From NCBI GenBank assembly GCA_002491225.1, contig DKVN01000132.1, positions 1 through 15,533 of the forward strand: a stretch of 15,533 nt of DNA, in the 5' to 3' direction. Position 1 is the first letter of the stretch. Each line of letters begins with the position of its first letter. This document shows, in pieces, positions 1-7,052 of the stretch. This stretch comes from Faecalibacterium sp. UBA7177 (GTDB lineage Bacteria; Bacillota; Clostridia; Oscillospirales; Ruminococcaceae). The notes under the pieces are model-generated. The model was not told where the DNA came from. It searched no databases and saw nothing but the letters and a program-made list of their open reading frames with translations. Made by a program: the position numbers and the translations under genes.

Positions 1-1
1 C

Positions 2-238
2 CCGCGCCTTGGGGATGGGCAGTACCTTGACCTCGACCTGCCGGGCGAGAAAAAAGCCTACCACGAGATCGCCCGGCAGAAGCTGGGCCGCTGCCGGATG
101 GTCGTCGTGTGCGGGCGCGAGATCACCAGCACCATGCTGGCCGAGATCGGTATGGCCGAAAAACGCCACCTCGTCTGCACCACGCTCGGCGGCCTCGCGT
201 CGATTCGCAGCTCTGAGCCTGCTACGGTGCTGCATTGA
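2..238 (+). CDS. 3' end of an unrecognised protein (partial)
   Basis: An open frame runs from the window edge (frame 2) to TGA at 236-238 and gives 78 residues of ordinary-looking protein, including LDLDLPGEKKAYHEIARQKL and a hydrophobic strand MVVVCGREI. The overlapping frame-3 reading is Arg/Ser-rich and looks like a shadow, so this frame is preferred. The start lies outside the window. I do not recognise the family. It lies immediately upstream of the candidate oriT and mobC, so it may be a gene of the ICE replication or regulation segment, but that rests on position only. Confidence 0.5.
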   Translation, partial: PRLGDGQYLDLDLPGEKKAYHEIARQKLGRCRMVVVCGREITSTMLAEIGMAEKRHLVCTTLGGLASIRSSEPATVLH

Positions 239-354
239 CCCCTTTGCAGCACGGATCAGCGCGTCAACGGTTTTGCAAGCATCGCGTTTGGATATCCAAA
301 CGCACAAACCGGGGAGTACCCCAAACCCCCTAATCAGAATCGAGGTGAATTGAA
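239..354. other. oriT: candidate origin of transfer (oriT) region
   Basis: This 116-base gap lies directly upstream of mobC. It contains a perfect 20-bp palindrome at 284-303 (half-arm GCGTTTGGAT) and, 7 bases later, a short GC inverted repeat GGGG-AGTA-CCCC at 311-322 followed by AAACCCCCTA. Known oriT sites of MOBP systems lie next to the relaxase accessory gene and combine an inverted repeat with a nick site, so position and structure both fit. I saw no convincing -35/-10 pair for mobC here. The exact nick base cannot be read from the sequence. Confidence 0.5.
284..303. repeat. 20-bp perfect palindrome
   Basis: Both strands read identically over 284-303, with the centre between 293 and 294 inside GGATATCC. 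The symmetry breaks on both sides (C at 283 and A at 304 do not pair). It could be a binding site for the ribbon-helix-helix protein MobC or part of an oriT cruciform. There is no T-tract after it, so it is not a terminator. Confidence 0.85.
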
Positions 355-663
355 TTGCGCAAGCGCAGCCATATTGTGCCGCTGCATCTGAATGCAAAGG
401 AACTCAAGCGGCTTAATGATCTCTCCGAACTGAGCGGCTGGACGCGGGAGGAATTCCTGCGCTCGCTCATCATGGGCGCACAGCTCCGGACCAAGCCCTG
501 CCCGCATCATGCCGACCTCATGCGCAGGGTAGCGGGGCTTTGCAACAACGCGAACCAGCTCGCCCACACCGCCAACAGCACCGGGCAGGCCAGCCAGCAG
601 AGCGTGGACGAGATGCTCCGCATCGCCAGTGCTGTCATGGAGGAAGTGAGGGATCACTGGTGA
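355..663 (+). CDS. mobC: MobC-family relaxosome accessory protein
   Basis: 102 residues. An N-terminal ribbon-helix-helix-like stretch (RSHIVPLHLNAKELKRLNDL, residues 4-23) is followed by a helical part with the family signature GLCNNANQLAHTAN (about residues 61-74). This matches the bacterial mobilisation protein MobC family. Such proteins bind oriT as dimers and help the relaxase open the strands at nic. The start is TTG at 355, with GAGGTG at 342-347 at normal spacing; there is no better in-frame ATG. The stop overlaps by 10 bases the 3' end of the minus-strand toxin gene. In comparable elements the relaxase gene follows mobC directly; here a TA pair in the opposite orientation separates them. 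Confidence 0.88.
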   Translation: MRKRSHIVPLHLNAKELKRLNDLSELSGWTREEFLRSLIMGAQLRTKPCPHHADLMRRVAGLCNNANQLAHTANSTGQASQQSVDEMLRIASAVMEEVRDHW

Positions 664-983
664 TCCGATCCATCTTGACCCAACTGTAAAAGGCGCAGAT
701 AGTCTGTGCGGCCATCCAGAATGCGGATCACCGAGACAACCTCTGCCGAGACACGGTAAAAGATCAAATAGTTGCCCTGGATCAAATAGCGCAGGTCGGT
801 GGCTCGGGCGATCTTTTCACTCAGCGCAAGCCCAAGCAGGGGGTGCTCTTTCAGCATCCCGCAGCTTTTCACGATCCGTGCCGTGATGCGCTCTCCCGCC
901 AAGGGATTTTGGAGCGTGGCCGCAAAATAGGCCCGAATCTGACGAAGGTCCTCCCGAGCCTGCCTGGTATATCGCAGCCTCAT
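654..983 (-). CDS. RelE/ParE-superfamily toxin (TA module 1)
   Basis: 109 residues on the minus strand. The protein begins MRLRYTRQAREDLRQIRAYF and has the typical C-terminal half: a core 'DLRYLIQGNYLIFYRV' and a final strand 'VSVIRILDGRTDYLRLL'. Family members are small ribonucleases acting on translated mRNA (RelE) or gyrase poisons (ParE); sequence alone does not say which. The ATG (983-981) overlaps the antitoxin stop as ATGA, so the two are translationally coupled. The 3' end overlaps the 3' end of mobC by 10 bases, and no terminator is visible between them, so toxin transcripts would run antisense into mobC. Confidence 0.88.
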   Translation of the reverse strand: MRLRYTRQAREDLRQIRAYFAATLQNPLAGERITARIVKSCGMLKEHPLLGLALSEKIARATDLRYLIQGNYLIFYRVSAEVVSVIRILDGRTDYLRLLQLGQDGSDHQ

Positions 984-1303
984 TGGTCTGCTCCAAATTC
1001 CGCGAGTATCTCCGCCTCATCCACCCAGCCATGCTCCCCACGGACCGAGTCCTCCCCCTGCTGGAGCGCCAGCATCAGCTGCGCGATGGCCTGCTCCCGC
1101 AGGGCGCTTTTGCTGTTTTGTGTTACCACAAACGGCAATCCCTCCACGTTGAGCGATTGCTGCAAAAAGGTGTTGATCGCATCGGTCAGGGTCATCCCGC
1201 AGCCTGCGTAAATGTTCTCAAGCCGGGATTTCACTTCAGGGTTCATCCGCATCTGAAAGGTCGTGGTTTTAGGCGCCGAGGCAATATTCAATGGTTCCTG
1301 CAT
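980..1303 (-). CDS. RelB/DinJ-type antitoxin (TA module 1)
   Basis: 107 residues from ATG at 1303. This start has an AGGAGGGG ribosome binding site 7 bases upstream on the minus strand, which favours it over an earlier ATG at 1342 that lies within the promoter region. The N-terminal half has the ribbon-helix-helix form of RelB/DinJ: 'TTTFQMRMNPEVKSRLENIY' then 'GMTLTDAINTFLQQSL'. The C-terminal tail is acidic and would wrap the toxin. RHH antitoxins repress their own promoter, and a strong promoter lies just upstream. The pair is divergent from the relaxase gene and convergent with mobC. Confidence 0.87.
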   Translation of the reverse strand: MQEPLNIASAPKTTTFQMRMNPEVKSRLENIYAGCGMTLTDAINTFLQQSLNVEGLPFVVTQNSKSALREQAIAQLMLALQQGEDSVRGEHGWVDEAEILAEFGADQ

Positions 1304-1324
1304 CGTTATTCCCCTCCTGTTTTT

Positions 1325-1352
1325 AGTATAGCAGGATCTCACGGAATGTCAA
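1325..1352 (-). promoter_or_regulatory. promoter of TA module 1
   Basis: On the minus strand a perfect TTGACA (-35, plus-strand 1352-1347) is followed after 16 bases by TATACT (-10, plus-strand 1330-1325). The antitoxin RBS and ATG follow directly. This is the best consensus promoter I see in the window. It lies between the divergent antitoxin and relaxase genes. Confidence 0.8.
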
Positions 1353-1387
1353 CACGATGTAATTACAAGGAGGAGGGAGGCTTTTGC

Positions 1388-2710
1388 ATGGCGTATACCA
1401 GCGTCATCCCCGTCCACCGCCTCGACAACAGCGTGGCGTATGTGCTGGATAAAACAAAAACCTCACGCGCCCAAAATGCCGGTTCACTGCAGGAGGCTGT
1501 TGACTATGCGCTCAACCGGGACAAGACCGAGCGCGGCCTGTTTGAAACGGGCCTTGCCTGTGCGACACAGACGGCATTTGAGGATATGCGCAAGGTGAAA
1601 GAGGTCTGGCACAAGCTGGCTGGGGTGCAGGGTTTTCATCTGGTGCAGAGTTTTGCGTCAGGCGAGGTCACGCCGGAGCTCGCGCATCAAATTGGGCTGG
1701 AGCTGGCGGGCAGGCTGCTCGGCGGGAAATATCAGGCAGTGGTCGGCACCCACCTCAATACCGGCTGCATCCACAATCACATCGTTTGGAATTCCGTCTC
1801 AATGGAAGATGGGCACAAGTACCACAGCAGCAAAAAGACCTATGTGCTGGAGGTGCGGGGGATCTCGGATGAACTGTGCCGGAAATACGGCTTGTCGGTC
1901 ATCCAGACGGAGCGGTCAGAGCAGGTGGCGAAGCCGTATATTCTGTGGCAGGCGCAAAAGCGTGGGGAGGACTGGAAAGCCCCGATCCGGCAGGATGTAG
2001 ACGCGGCCATTGCGGAGGCGTTTACATGGCGGCAGTTTGTTTCGGGGCTGGAGCGCAAGGGCTATACGCTGCACTTTGAGCGCAAACACCCATCTATAAC
2101 TCCGCCCAAAAAGGAATGGCGCGTCCGGTTCAGGACGCTCGGGCCACGGTACACGCCCGAAAGTATCCAGCGACGCATCCTCGAGCCAAAGGTGTTTTCA
2201 CCGGCTGGGACAAAACCCGTCCGGCGCACCAAGCTGCGCACAGGGGGAAAGCCGCTGTTCGGCCGCTCCGGCCTGCGCGCCCTCTACTATGTGTATCTCT
2301 ACCGCATGGGTGTGCTGCCGCGAAAGCCTGCCTATTTGGGCTACGAGGTACGGCAGGACATCCGCAGGCTGGACAGGCGAATTGAACAGATGAAGTTTTT
2401 GTCCGAGCATTCCATAGATGACCGGGGGCAGCTTGCGTCACTGCAAAAGAGTGCAGAGAATGAGATAGCTGCGCTGGCAAAAGAGCGCCAGCGGCTCTAC
2501 CGCACCACGCCGGAGGGGGAGCGGATCGGGCAGATCAATGCGCGGCTCAAAACGCTGCGCCGCACGGTGAAGCTGTGTAAGGACATCACTGTTCAATCCG
2601 AGGAAATGGAACGCCGGATATTGGCTGACCGGCAGACGGCACAGAGGCTGAAAGAGGAACAGGATCGTACTGTTCCAAGCAAAATACGGAAAGACAAGGA
2701 GTTGATGTAA
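1388..2710 (+). CDS. mobA: MOBP-family relaxase (MobA/VirD2 type)
   Basis: 440 residues from ATG 1388, which has a strong AGGAGGAGGGAGG ribosome binding site. The frame is open further upstream, but that extension covers the divergent TA promoter and is not coding. The nuclease domain is N-terminal: candidate catalytic Tyr18 (SVAYVLDKTKT), motif HLVQSF (residues 84-89), and the metal-binding HUH region H122...H129-N-H131 in THLNTGCIHNHIVWNSVS. The C-terminal third (about 330-440) is charged and coiled-coil-like. The enzyme would cut one strand at oriT, stay bound to the 5' end and be carried by VirD4 into the recipient. DUF4314 and PcfB follow closely. Confidence 0.92.
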   Translation: MAYTSVIPVHRLDNSVAYVLDKTKTSRAQNAGSLQEAVDYALNRDKTERGLFETGLACATQTAFEDMRKVKEVWHKLAGVQGFHLVQSFASGEVTPELAHQIGLELAGRLLGGKYQAVVGTHLNTGCIHNHIVWNSVSMEDGHKYHSSKKTYVLEVRGISDELCRKYGLSVIQTERSEQVAKPYILWQAQKRGEDWKAPIRQDVDAAIAEAFTWRQFVSGLERKGYTLHFERKHPSITPPKKEWRVRFRTLGPRYTPESIQRRILEPKVFSPAGTKPVRRTKLRTGGKPLFGRSGLRALYYVYLYRMGVLPRKPAYLGYEVRQDIRRLDRRIEQMKFLSEHSIDDRGQLASLQKSAENEIAALAKERQRLYRTTPEGERIGQINARLKTLRRTVKLCKDITVQSEEMERRILADRQTAQRLKEEQDRTVPSKIRKDKELM

Positions 2711-2715
2711 CCATC
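2696..2715 (+). promoter_or_regulatory. ribosome binding site with possible ATC start for the DUF4314 gene
   Basis: AAGGAG at 2696-2701 overlaps the relaxase 3' end and lies 11 bases before an in-frame ATC at 2713. The frame from there encodes IEKYPSRNLVERIRQQYPVG, which continues the DUF4314 protein without a break. No ATG, GTG or TTG occurs in this frame between the upstream stop (2626-2628) and GTG 2740. The spacing is longer than ideal. Confidence 0.35.
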
Positions 2716-2739
2716 GAAAAATATCCGAGCAGAAATCTG

Positions 2740-2970
2740 GTGGAGCGCATCCGGCAGCAGTATCCTGTCGGGACGCGCCTGCGCCTGCACAGCATGGCCG
2801 ACCCAGACGCAGTGCCGCCCGGCACGGCCGGGACGGTCGTCTATGTAGATGACATGGGGCAGATCGGCATGAGGTGGGACAACGGCCGCACTCTCGCGCT
2901 GGTTCCGGGCGTGGATTCATTCTCCCGCATCGATGCACCCAAACGCATGAAAGGCGGTGATGCCAGATGA
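2740..2970 (+). CDS. DUF4314-domain protein
   Basis: 76 residues from the first canonical start, GTG 2740. The core 'PVGTRLRLHSMADP..AVPPGTAGTVVYVDDMGQIGMRWDNGRTLALVPGVDSF' matches the small DUF4314 domain found in Clostridia mobile elements. That domain looks like a compact beta-barrel; its function is not established. GTG 2740 has only a weak upstream purine stretch, and the coding pattern seems to extend upstream to about 2713 (KYPSRNLVERI), so the true protein may be 9 residues longer with an unusual ATC start. The stop overlaps the next ATG (ATGA at 2967-2970), so it is coupled to pcfB. Confidence 0.8.
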   Translation: MERIRQQYPVGTRLRLHSMADPDAVPPGTAGTVVYVDDMGQIGMRWDNGRTLALVPGVDSFSRIDAPKRMKGGDAR

Positions 2971-3794
2971 GCTATACCAGTGACCCGGCAGACCAGATCG
3001 TCCGTTACTCGCTGGAGGGGGCCGAGGTCGCCCTTAAGCTGACCGGGGCCGCAGCCAAAAACTTTGCCATCTTTGCGTATGCCATCCTCAAGGATCAGAA
3101 AAAGACGCGCGGCAAAACAAATCTGGTGCGGATGCTCAAGGAGGGCAAGCCGCTCAAGTTTTTCACGATCCCAGAGGCCAGGATGCGGGAGTTTACGCAG
3201 GAGGCCAAGCGCCACGGCCTGCTGTTCGTCCCGATGCGGGATAAGCACCATCCGGGCGTGATTGAGATCGCGGTCTTTGCGCAGGACGCCGCAAAGGTCA
3301 ACCGGATCATGGACAGGCTGTGCCTCGACTTTGTCAAGGCGGCCGCGGGCGAGGCCGTGCCGGAGCTGACACCAGACAAAGCAGCGGTGCAGACCACAGA
3401 GGTCAAAACCGAGACAGTTACAACTGAACAAGGCACGGTGGAGTTTGTGGTCGGAGGCTTCGAGGATGATTTCGGCATTGCTGGAGAGAACGCCGGAAAT
3501 TTTACCAAAGGCCCGGTGGACGCTCCTGCGGCTGGCCCGCAGCAGAAACCGAGTCCGTCCGAGCCTTCCTCGCCCAGCAAAAGCTCTTCGCCAATGCCAT
3601 CCGAAAAGGCTGAGAGCGTACCACCCTCTGACCTGAAAGCGGCCTCCCCTGCTGACCGGCCCTCTGTTCGCAAGGAGCTTCAAGAGATTCGGCAGGAGCA
3701 GGCTAAGGATGCCAACCGCAAAATGCAGGAGCGCACCAAGCCTGCCCCTCAGCGGATAAGAACGCGCTCCCACAAAAAATCGAAAGGCAGGTAA
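2967..3794 (+). CDS. pcfB: PcfB-family conjugation accessory protein (DUF3801)
   Basis: 275 residues. The N-terminal 120 residues match the PcfB/DUF3801 family: 'SLEGAEVALKLTGAAAKNFA', 'GKTNLVRMLKEGKPLKFFTI', then 'EAKRHGLLFVPMRDKHHPGVIEIAVFAQDA'. The C-terminal part is low complexity (Pro/Ser-rich, about 190-235) and ends in a very basic tail (RIRTRSHKKSKGR). The family is encoded in conjugation operons near relaxase and coupling protein and is thought to act in substrate processing or recruitment. The exact role here is inference. The ATG overlaps the DUF4314 stop, and its own stop overlaps the next ATG by one base, so all three are co-translated. Confidence 0.85.
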   Translation: MSYTSDPADQIVRYSLEGAEVALKLTGAAAKNFAIFAYAILKDQKKTRGKTNLVRMLKEGKPLKFFTIPEARMREFTQEAKRHGLLFVPMRDKHHPGVIEIAVFAQDAAKVNRIMDRLCLDFVKAAAGEAVPELTPDKAAVQTTEVKTETVTTEQGTVEFVVGGFEDDFGIAGENAGNFTKGPVDAPAAGPQQKPSPSEPSSPSKSSSPMPSEKAESVPPSDLKAASPADRPSVRKELQEIRQEQAKDANRKMQERTKPAPQRIRTRSHKKSKGR

Positions 3795-4765
3795 TGCGAA
3801 TGGATTTATCCAATTTGATCGGCAAAACCGCCGAGCAGCCGCAGGCTGAGGCCGCGGCACAGCAGCTCTCGAAAGAGGAATACGCCGCTCTGAAACAGGC
3901 CGAACGTGAGGATGTGTGGGCGCGTGTAGACGCCACAGCCGAGGCTGTGTTCAAGGACAGCGCGTCCATGCAGGCGTTCCTTGATTTTGTGGTCGCCTGT
4001 ACCCCGCAGAGTACGCGAAATCTGCTCATCCTCTACGAGCAGGACCCTGAGATCCGGCATCCGCGAACTTTTGACAAGTGGAAAGAGGCTGGCCGCTCGG
4101 TCATCACCGGCGAGTCAGGATACACTTTCTTTGCCGAACAAAACTATATCCGCAAGAACGGCACTCCCGCGATTGGTTATACGCTGGTCAAAGCATTCGA
4201 CATCTCGCAGACCCGCGGCCCTCAGCCCGCGCCGGAGGCAGCGCATGAACCGGAGGAACTGTTGGCGGCCTTGGTCGAGCAAAGCCCTGTCCAAATGCTG
4301 CTCTCCGACCAGTTGCCGGACAAGGTGCAGGCGCAGTATGTGCCGCGGCAGCACACCATTTTTGTACGCAACAACATGGAGGCGGCAACAGCATTCTGTG
4401 CCATTGCGCGGGAGCAGGCCCACGCCAGCTTCGACACGGTGGGCCGGGGCTACACCCGGCAGGCGTTTGCGGCGCAGAGTTACTGCGCAGCCTACATCGC
4501 GGCCAAGAAGTTCGGCATTGATACATCGGCATTCCGGTTTGATAAGGTGTGCGAGATCGGGGCAGGGCTGGACACACAGGGCAGGCGCAGCTTCCTCAGC
4601 AATGTGAAATCCGCCGCATATACGGTCAGCCGCGGCATCCGCAGGGCTTTCCGTGAGATGGAGCAGCAGCTCCAGCCGGACGAGTTCTCGGTCGAGGCAC
4701 AGCCCGAGCCCGCCAAGCCCGCGAAAGCAAAGGCAGAAAAAAGCAAGGACAATGAGAGCCGCTGA
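3794..4765 (+). CDS. ArdC-like protein with degenerate zincin motif
   Basis: 323 residues. The region around residues 60-135 (NLLILYEQDP, 'TFDKWKEAGRSVITGESGYTFFAE') resembles the ssDNA-binding N-terminal domain of ArdC-type antirestriction proteins and their relatives on mobile elements. A second part (about 195-255) resembles the metallopeptidase domain usually fused to it, but where HExxH is expected there is R206-E-Q-A-H210, and the later helix (FAAQSYCAAYIAAKKFGIDT) lacks an obvious acidic ligand. It is therefore probably catalytically dead and may act by binding DNA. The C-terminus is Lys/Ala/Glu-rich. ATG 3794 overlaps the pcfB stop; a second ATG lies two codons on at 3800. Confidence 0.65.
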   Translation: MRMDLSNLIGKTAEQPQAEAAAQQLSKEEYAALKQAEREDVWARVDATAEAVFKDSASMQAFLDFVVACTPQSTRNLLILYEQDPEIRHPRTFDKWKEAGRSVITGESGYTFFAEQNYIRKNGTPAIGYTLVKAFDISQTRGPQPAPEAAHEPEELLAALVEQSPVQMLLSDQLPDKVQAQYVPRQHTIFVRNNMEAATAFCAIAREQAHASFDTVGRGYTRQAFAAQSYCAAYIAAKKFGIDTSAFRFDKVCEIGAGLDTQGRRSFLSNVKSAAYTVSRGIRRAFREMEQQLQPDEFSVEAQPEPAKPAKAKAEKSKDNESR

Positions 4766-4786
4766 GAACTGCTGAGAGTTTTCCGT

Positions 4787-4814
4787 TTGTTTTCAATTGG
4801 AGGATAGCTATATC
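4787..4814 (+). promoter_or_regulatory. weak candidate promoter before the small hypothetical gene
   Basis: TTGTTT (4787-4792), a 16-base spacer and TATATC (4809-4814) lie in the 113-base gap between the ArdC-like gene and the next gene. Both boxes are imperfect. I see no terminator in this gap. Confidence 0.25.
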
Positions 4815-4878
4815 GCAGCCTTTGTGATATGGTTGATTCAAAAGAAAACAGCCTTGAAACAAAACGGAGGGATACGAC

Positions 4879-5148
4879 ATGGAAAAAGAGCGGCTTTTCA
4901 AGATGACCGAAACCGAGCAGTGCGTACTGGTGGCGGCGCTGAAAGGCTGCGGTGGTGCGCTTGCCAGCCGTGCCGCCAATGCACCGAAGCGTAAGCTGTA
5001 CCTTGATGGCGAGGAATATCGTCAGGCGCTGCACGGTCTCAACCAGCTACGCACCGACTACATGGCGGCGGGACACTACAGCGACGGCATCGACGCGGTC
5101 ATGCTCAAGCTCATGCGGTCAAAATACCGCCGCGCGCCTGCGCGGTAA
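4879..5148 (+). CDS. small hypothetical protein of the transfer region
   Basis: 89 residues from ATG 4879, with GGAGGG at 4866-4871 seven bases upstream. The protein looks helical and soluble, with no membrane segment or signal peptide. It starts MEKERLFKMTETEQCVLVAA and ends in a basic tail (MRSKYRRAPAR). I do not recognise the family. It lies between the DNA-processing genes and virD4 and is followed at once by a terminator-like hairpin, so it closes the first transcription block. Confidence 0.65.
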   Translation: MEKERLFKMTETEQCVLVAALKGCGGALASRAANAPKRKLYLDGEEYRQALHGLNQLRTDYMAAGHYSDGIDAVMLKLMRSKYRRAPAR

Positions 5149-5159
5149 GCAAACGATCT

Positions 5160-5205
5160 GCCCCGGATCAGACGGCAAAAAGCTGCTTGTTCCGGGGCTT
5201 TTTCT
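5160..5205 (+). terminator. terminator-like hairpin upstream of virD4
   Basis: GCCCCGGA (5160-5167) pairs with TCCGGGGC (5191-5198) over 8 bp and is followed by TTTTTCTTT. The loop is long (23 bases), which weakens it as an intrinsic terminator. It lies 12 bases before the virD4 ribosome binding site. Confidence 0.6.
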
Positions 5206-5216
5206 TTGCATCGAAT

Positions 5217-5234
5217 AGGAGGTGACAATCCGTA
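5217..5234 (+). promoter_or_regulatory. virD4 ribosome binding site with non-standard start (GTA?)
   Basis: AGGAGGTGA at 5217-5225 is a near-perfect Shine-Dalgarno. In the VirD4 frame it is followed by CAA TCC GTA (5232) AAC CGA AAC AAA ACC CCG TGG TGG. No ATG, GTG or TTG occurs in frame until 5292. The skipped codons encode a Trp/Leu/Pro-rich hydrophobic segment typical of VirD4 N-termini, so translation must begin upstream of 5292. Confidence 0.55.
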
Positions 5235-5291
5235 AACCGAAACAAAACCCCGTGGTGGGTCTGGCTGCTCCCTCTGCCGCTCGTCTGGTGG

Positions 5292-7052
5292 ATGGCGCTG
5301 TGCTTTGCCGCCTGCTGGCGACCGGGGGAAAATCTCTTTTACCAACTGGAAAGAATCACGGCGGCACTCGGTAATCCCGCCGCCGTCCGCTGGACAGCGG
5401 GCACACTCCATGCCCTGTTCGGTTTTACCCTCGCCTATGGTGTGGCCGTGGCCGCATTCGTATCCAGCGCCAAAAACACCCGCCGCGGCGAGGAACACGG
5501 CTCGGCCAAATGGGGCAATGTGTTCGCCATTTCCAAGAAGTACCGCGACAGCAAACACCCCGGCCAGAATCTCATCCTGACCCAGCATTTCGGGATTAGC
5601 ATGGACGGCCACAAGCACCAGCACAACACCCATGTCCTCGTCATCGGCGGCTCCGGCGCGGGCAAGAGCCGGAGCTATGCCATCCCCAATGTGCTGACCT
5701 GCGGGGACTGCTCCATGCTCGTTTGCGATCCGAAGGCCGAGATCCTGCGCAAGACCGGCGCAGCGCTCGAAAATCACGGCTTCGAGGTGCGGGTGTTTGA
5801 CTTGATCGATCCCGACAGCTCCTTTTGCTACAATCCCCTCGCCTATGTCCGGGACGATAAGGACGTCCTGCGGCTCATTGAAACGCTCATCCAATCTACC
5901 ACCCCGCCCGGCAGCCAGACCTCCGACCCATTCTGGCAGAAATCAGAAACGGCACTGCTGCAGGCGCTGGTGCTCTACCTCATGCACTATACACCGCCCG
6001 AGGAGCAGAACTTCGCAACCGTGATGGAAATGTTGACGGCAGCCGAGGTCAAGGAGGAAGATGAGAACTATGAATCGCCGCTTGATGTTCTCTTTGCCCG
6101 CCTCGAGATGCGAGACCCGGAGAGCATTGCCCTCAAGCAATACCGCATCTTCAAGATGGGCGCAGCCAAGACGGTCAAGAGCATCCTCATCAGCGTGGGC
6201 GTGAGGCTGGCGGCGTTCAACCTGCCGCAGATCGCGCGTCTCACCTGTTTGGACGAGCTGCACATTGAGGAGATGGGCGAAAAGAAAATCGCCCTGTTCT
6301 GCTGCATTCCGGACAGCGACCGCTCGCTCAATTATCTGGTGGGGATGCTCATCGGGCAGCTCATCCAGACGTTGTACTTTGTGGCCGACCGCAAGTACCG
6401 TGGCCGTCTGCCGGTGCCGGTACATCTGCTGATCGATGAGGCACCCAACATCGCCCTGCCCACCGATAACTTCCTGCCCTGGCTCGCCACGATGCGAAGC
6501 CGCAATATCTTCACAAGCTACATTGCGCAGAACATGGCACAACTCAAAGGGCAGTTCAAGGATCAATGGGAATCGCTGGTGGGCCTCTGCGACGAGTTCC
6601 TTTACATCGGCGGCAATGAAAAAGAGACGCACAAATATGTGTCCGAACTCATGGGCCGCGAGACCATTGCTGCGCAAAGCTATGTCCACAGCCGGGGAAA
6701 GAATGGCAGCTACAGCACCAACGAGCAGCAGACCGGACGTGAGCTTTTGACGCCCGACGAGGTGCGGATGCTGGATCACCGCAAAGCGATTTTGTTTGTG
6801 CGCGGCGAGCGGCCGATGCTGGACGATAAATACGACCTCATGCGCCATCCGCATATCCGCGAGACCGAGGACGGCGGCGCACCGCCCTACGACTACGCAG
6901 CCGCGCGCCTGGCGCAGGGCGACCTCGCCGGTGCGCCGGAGGATTACGAACTGCTCGACATGGACGATTTTTTGCCGGAGGGATCTATGCCGGGTGCATT
7001 GCATTTTTCCGTTCAGAAAGACAGGAACCAAAGAGTAGGAGGAAACGAATGA
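5292..7052 (+). CDS. virD4: VirD4/TraG-family type IV coupling protein
   Basis: 586 residues from the first canonical ATG; about 606 if translation starts near 5232. VirD4 is the inner-membrane ATPase that recruits the relaxase-DNA complex and feeds it to the channel. Two hydrophobic stretches come first (one encoded upstream of 5292 through MALCFAACW, the other at about 39-58). Then come the family motif RRGEEHGSAKWGN (residues 64-76), Walker A GGSGAGKS (119-126) and Walker B LLIDE (379-383). Later segments include 'TMRSRNIFTSYIAQNMAQLK' and FLYIGGNEKETHKYV, as usual in TraG/VirD4. ATG 5292 lacks a proper ribosome binding site, while a strong one lies 67 bases upstream. The stop overlaps the Maff2 ATG (ATGA). 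Confidence 0.93.
   Translation: MALCFAACWRPGENLFYQLERITAALGNPAAVRWTAGTLHALFGFTLAYGVAVAAFVSSAKNTRRGEEHGSAKWGNVFAISKKYRDSKHPGQNLILTQHFGISMDGHKHQHNTHVLVIGGSGAGKSRSYAIPNVLTCGDCSMLVCDPKAEILRKTGAALENHGFEVRVFDLIDPDSSFCYNPLAYVRDDKDVLRLIETLIQSTTPPGSQTSDPFWQKSETALLQALVLYLMHYTPPEEQNFATVMEMLTAAEVKEEDENYESPLDVLFARLEMRDPESIALKQYRIFKMGAAKTVKSILISVGVRLAAFNLPQIARLTCLDELHIEEMGEKKIALFCCIPDSDRSLNYLVGMLIGQLIQTLYFVADRKYRGRLPVPVHLLIDEAPNIALPTDNFLPWLATMRSRNIFTSYIAQNMAQLKGQFKDQWESLVGLCDEFLYIGGNEKETHKYVSELMGRETIAAQSYVHSRGKNGSYSTNEQQTGRELLTPDEVRMLDHRKAILFVRGERPMLDDKYDLMRHPHIRETEDGGAPPYDYAAARLAQGDLAGAPEDYELLDMDDFLPEGSMPGALHFSVQKDRNQRVGGNE

Noticed and set aside
9..353. 114-codon plus-strand frame at the window start
   Set aside because: The first part is Arg/Ser/Thr-rich and out of frame with a more protein-like reading that ends at 238; it also runs through the candidate oriT.
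983..1387. N-terminal extension of the relaxase frame up to 983
   Set aside because: The extension is antisense to the antitoxin and covers its promoter; ATG 1388 has an excellent ribosome binding site and begins the family's normal N-terminus.
2841..3860. 339-codon minus-strand frame
   Set aside because: Antisense to pcfB and the 3' end of the DUF4314 gene; composition is atypical and there is no ribosome binding site.
4797..4994. 65-codon plus-strand frame starting TTG 4797
   Set aside because: It has no ribosome binding site and mostly overlaps the better-supported gene at 4879.
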